5,919 nucleotides of DNA. Origin: an uncultured Planctomycetaceae bacterium. Its GTDB lineage: Bacteria; Planctomycetota; Planctomycetia; Pirellulales; Lacipirellulaceae. Shown in pieces: positions 4,877-5,919 of this stretch. A program made the translations under genes and the position numbers. How positions within the stretch are numbered: position 1 is the first letter of the stretch; each line of letters begins with the position of its first letter. The stretch lies in contig CALMBE010000083.1 of assembly GCA_937860165.1 (NCBI GenBank), positions 1 through 5,919 on the forward strand, in the 5' to 3' direction. The notes under the pieces are model-generated. The model saw nothing but the letters and a program-made list of their open reading frames with translations. It was not told where the DNA came from and searched no databases.

Positions 4877-4882
4877 TATTAT
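4877..4882 (+). promoter_or_regulatory. -10 box giving a probable leaderless mRNA for the DUF4332 gene
   Basis: TATTAT (five of six consensus bases) ends 8 nt before the ATG at 4891, with only CCCGCCCC between. TTCGCG at 4854-4859 stands 17 nt upstream as a weak -35. As for the Uma2 gene, transcription would begin at or next to the start codon, and no Shine-Dalgarno exists. Confidence 0.4.
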
Positions 4883-4890
4883 CCCGCCCC

Positions 4891-5313
4891 ATGGTGACTT
4901 GGACTTTGCAAAGCAATGCGTGTGATGTGTTGTCGCTCGGGCCGCGGGCGGCGGGGCGGTTGGCTACGGTGGGGGTGCGCACTGTCAGCGAACTGCTGGC
5001 TGCTAAGCCGCAAGCGGCGGCGGATCGGCAATTTTCCGCAGAAACAATTGCCGCTTGGCAACGTGAAGCTCGGCTTCTGTTGTCGGTTCCCGAACTTTCG
5101 GCCGAGGCCGTACGCATCCTTGCCACGCTTGGAATTGGTTCGGCTGTGGCTCTTGCCCGCAGCGCGCCGACGGAATTGATTGCCAAGGTCGAATCACTGT
5201 GGCGCGACCAAGTAAAGCATTCTTGGATAGCCACCATTTCCAAACCAACCACGGCGGAATTATGCGCCTGGATTCGGCTAGCACATCAACAGAATTATCA
5301 GCAGGTGGCGTAG
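4891..5313 (+). CDS. Small DUF4332 domain protein
   Basis: This 140-residue protein has no signal peptide or membrane segment. It carries a helix-hairpin-helix-like repeat: residues 13-40 (VLSLGPRAAGRLATVGVRTV then SELLAAKP), a WQREARLLLSVPELS segment (56-70), a second hairpin AVRILATLGIGSAVALARSA (73-92), and a closing TTAELCAWIRLAHQQ helix (120-134). This order (LGP..A.RL...G..TV..LLA..P, then W...AR....VP.L, then L...GI.....LA) is the DUF4332 pattern, in planctomycetes usually found at the C-terminus of much longer proteins. Here it stands alone: an in-frame stop lies at 4843, and a -10 box immediately precedes the ATG. The fold suggests contact with nucleic acid or another HhH partner, but the function is unknown. 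It could be a free-standing relative or the surviving C-terminus of a longer gene. A strong terminator follows at 5425. Confidence 0.75.
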   Translation: MVTWTLQSNACDVLSLGPRAAGRLATVGVRTVSELLAAKPQAAADRQFSAETIAAWQREARLLLSVPELSAEAVRILATLGIGSAVALARSAPTELIAKVESLWRDQVKHSWIATISKPTTAELCAWIRLAHQQNYQQVA

Positions 5314-5424
5314 TGCTAGCGGTCTCGATGGTGTGCTGTCACAAGTGGTTTGGTGACAATTACCTGAGCAGCATACAAGTCACGGTAACCAGGAATTCAG
5401 CAGTAGGAGTGGCAGAGAATTGCG

Positions 5425-5462
5425 AAAAGACTTTTTCATGATGGTGAATGAAAAAGTTTTTT
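5425..5462 (+). terminator. Intrinsic terminator downstream of the DUF4332 gene
   Basis: A perfect 10-bp inverted repeat, ACTTTTTCAT (5430-5439) and ATGAAAAAGT (5448-5457), with an 8-nt loop extends to 15 bp through one G.T and four A-T pairs, and the descending arm runs into T6 (5457-5462). The stem is AT-rich with A-runs on the left and T-runs on the right, so it could stop transcription from either side. It lies 112 nt after the DUF4332 stop. Confidence 0.65.
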
Positions 5463-5654
5463 GAGGGATCAGCAAATCGACCTTGACCGCATTTCGAGGC
5501 GGCCTTATTCTCCCCCCACGACGAACGCACAACCAACTGCCACTGAGAACACGAGGCAAGGAAGCTCACCAGTTTTCTCAAAACTTTCCTCGAACGATTG
5601 CGGCAGAATTTATCTCTTGAATGAGGAACACAACACAAACGAAGCCCATGTGGA

Positions 5655-5682
5655 GGGTCGACTAGCTTGAGCCGGTCGACCC
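5655..5682. repeat. Inverted repeat GGGTCGAC/GTCGACCC
   Basis: GGGTCGAC (5655-5662) and GTCGACCC (5675-5682) form an 8-bp perfect stem with a 12-nt loop. The core GTCGAC resembles the heptamer of the carB elements (TCGAC) but is not a tandem of it. No T-tract follows. Role unknown. Confidence 0.45.
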
Positions 5683-5737
5683 CGAAGCGGCTGGTAGGCA
5701 CGGATGCCTTCCACCGCCTCGATACACCCCCTGGCGA

Positions 5738-5759
5738 GTGAGAACCGAACGATTCTCAC
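5738..5759. repeat. Inverted repeat GTGAGAA/TTCTCAC
   Basis: GTGAGAA (5738-5744) and TTCTCAC (5753-5759) form a 7-bp perfect stem around an 8-nt loop. It is followed 10 nt later by a 5-bp hairpin GACGC-CAA-GCGTC (5770-5782). It could be a protein-binding operator or an RNA hairpin; with no gene nearby inside the window, nothing decides between these. Confidence 0.35.
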
Positions 5760-5890
5760 CCGTCCGCATGACGCCAAGCGTCGCTGCGACCAATCGCTCC
5801 CGGAAAAGTAACAACGTCCTTTGCCCCCCTGGGACGCGTGCTTTTCTGGGAGCTTTTTTTGCGCTCTAGTGCTTTGTCAAACCGAAAAAT

Positions 5891-5919
5891 GAGGGTGCCA
5901 TGGCCACGGCGGTACTCCG
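5891..5919. repeat. Left half of a planctomycete-type intergenic palindrome, cut by the window edge
   Basis: GAGGGTGCCATGGCCACGG (5891-5909) contains the palindrome GCCATGGC (5897-5904). It looks like the ascending arm of the dispersed GGTGCCATGGCCACGG...CCGTGGCCAT hairpins I recall from Pirellula-like genomes. The returning arm would lie beyond 5919, so pairing cannot be seen here. Repeat ends such as this are common places for contigs to stop. Confidence 0.4.

Larger units (their letters stand above)
5314..5919. other. 606-nt stretch without a credible gene, rich in hairpins
   Basis: Open frames here (for example 5461-5670 plus, 5360-5701 minus) show no family resemblance and no start signals. 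The stretch holds a small inverted repeat TGTCAC/GTGACA (5337-5358), a strong terminator hairpin (5425-5462), and a nested hairpin at 5552-5592 (outer CGAGG/CCTCG around AGTTTT-CTC-AAAACT). It also holds GGGTCGAC/GTCGACCC (5655-5682), GTGAGAA/TTCTCAC (5738-5759), GACGC-CAA-GCGTC (5770-5782), a T8 run (5853-5860), and half of a palindromic repeat at the right edge. No tRNA or rRNA was recognised. Confidence 0.6.

Noticed and set aside
5461..5670. Plus-strand 69-codon open frame after the terminator
   Set aside because: Its nominal start lies in the terminator T-tract, with no motif and no ribosome site.
5360..5701. Minus-strand 113-codon open frame
   Set aside because: Runs through the terminator hairpin, has no recognisable motif and no start signals.
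5824..5865. T8 run as an intrinsic terminator
   Set aside because: No convincing GC stem precedes the T-tract; CCCCCC and CTGGGAGC pair only poorly.

Overview
The main part of the window (about 1138-5919) looks like chromosome from a planctomycete, most likely of the Pirellulales type. The evidence is a CarB of planctomycete style interrupted by hairpin repeats, a small DUF4332 protein (a domain very common in planctomycetes), AT-rich -10 boxes with little Shine-Dalgarno use, and intergenic palindromes such as GGTGCCATGGCCACGG. The first 1.14 kb is visibly richer in GC and is a mosaic of unrelated gene fragments. It probably comes from other (proteobacterial, actinobacterial or myxobacterial-like) genomes, and is best explained as assembly or cloning chimerism rather than a real locus.

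Layout. 1-204 (-): the first ~29 codons of a dienelactone-hydrolase-like gene run in frame into the C-terminal region of a beta-CASP metallo-beta-lactamase RNase. 223-537 (+): N-terminal ~105 residues of an Ldh-family (malate/L-lactate-type) oxidoreductase. ~530-735 (-): N-terminus of bacterial Hen1 RNA 2'-O-methyltransferase. 859-~1137 (+): start of a possible DUF4360-like protein. The plus frame stays open through all of this by chance into 1138-3162, the C-terminal ~60% of carB (carbamoyl-phosphate synthase large subunit; arginine and pyrimidine synthesis), which lacks roughly its first 450 residues.

carB holds two in-frame hairpin insertions (1454-1521 and 2356-2424) built from the heptamer TCGACTC and its complement. 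They sit in linkers immediately before core beta strands and resemble in concept the Rickettsia palindromic elements that insert into protein genes. Downstream is a toxin-antitoxin operon: a DUF104/AF2212-type antitoxin (3285-3542) overlapping a PIN-domain (VapC-like) toxin (3539-3952) by ATGA. The last 23 codons plus stop of carB and some following bases recur after this operon (3091-3178 versus 3998-4085, 81/88 identical), so the operon lies between direct copies of the carB tail. Three of the four coding differences are synonymous, which suggests both copies once ended a working carB.

Next come a Uma2/DUF820-family PD-(D/E)XK protein (4190-4792), bracketed by 14-bp direct repeats, and a 140-residue DUF4332 protein (4891-5313). 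Each has a -10-like box only 6-8 nt before its ATG, suggesting leaderless mRNAs. From 5314 to the end I see no credible gene: a strong hairpin-T-tract terminator (5425-5462), several other hairpins, and at the very edge half of a planctomycete-type palindromic repeat.

No novel multi-gene system is convincingly present. The best leads are the protein-tolerant heptamer palindromes in carB and the carB-tail duplication around the toxin-antitoxin cassette.
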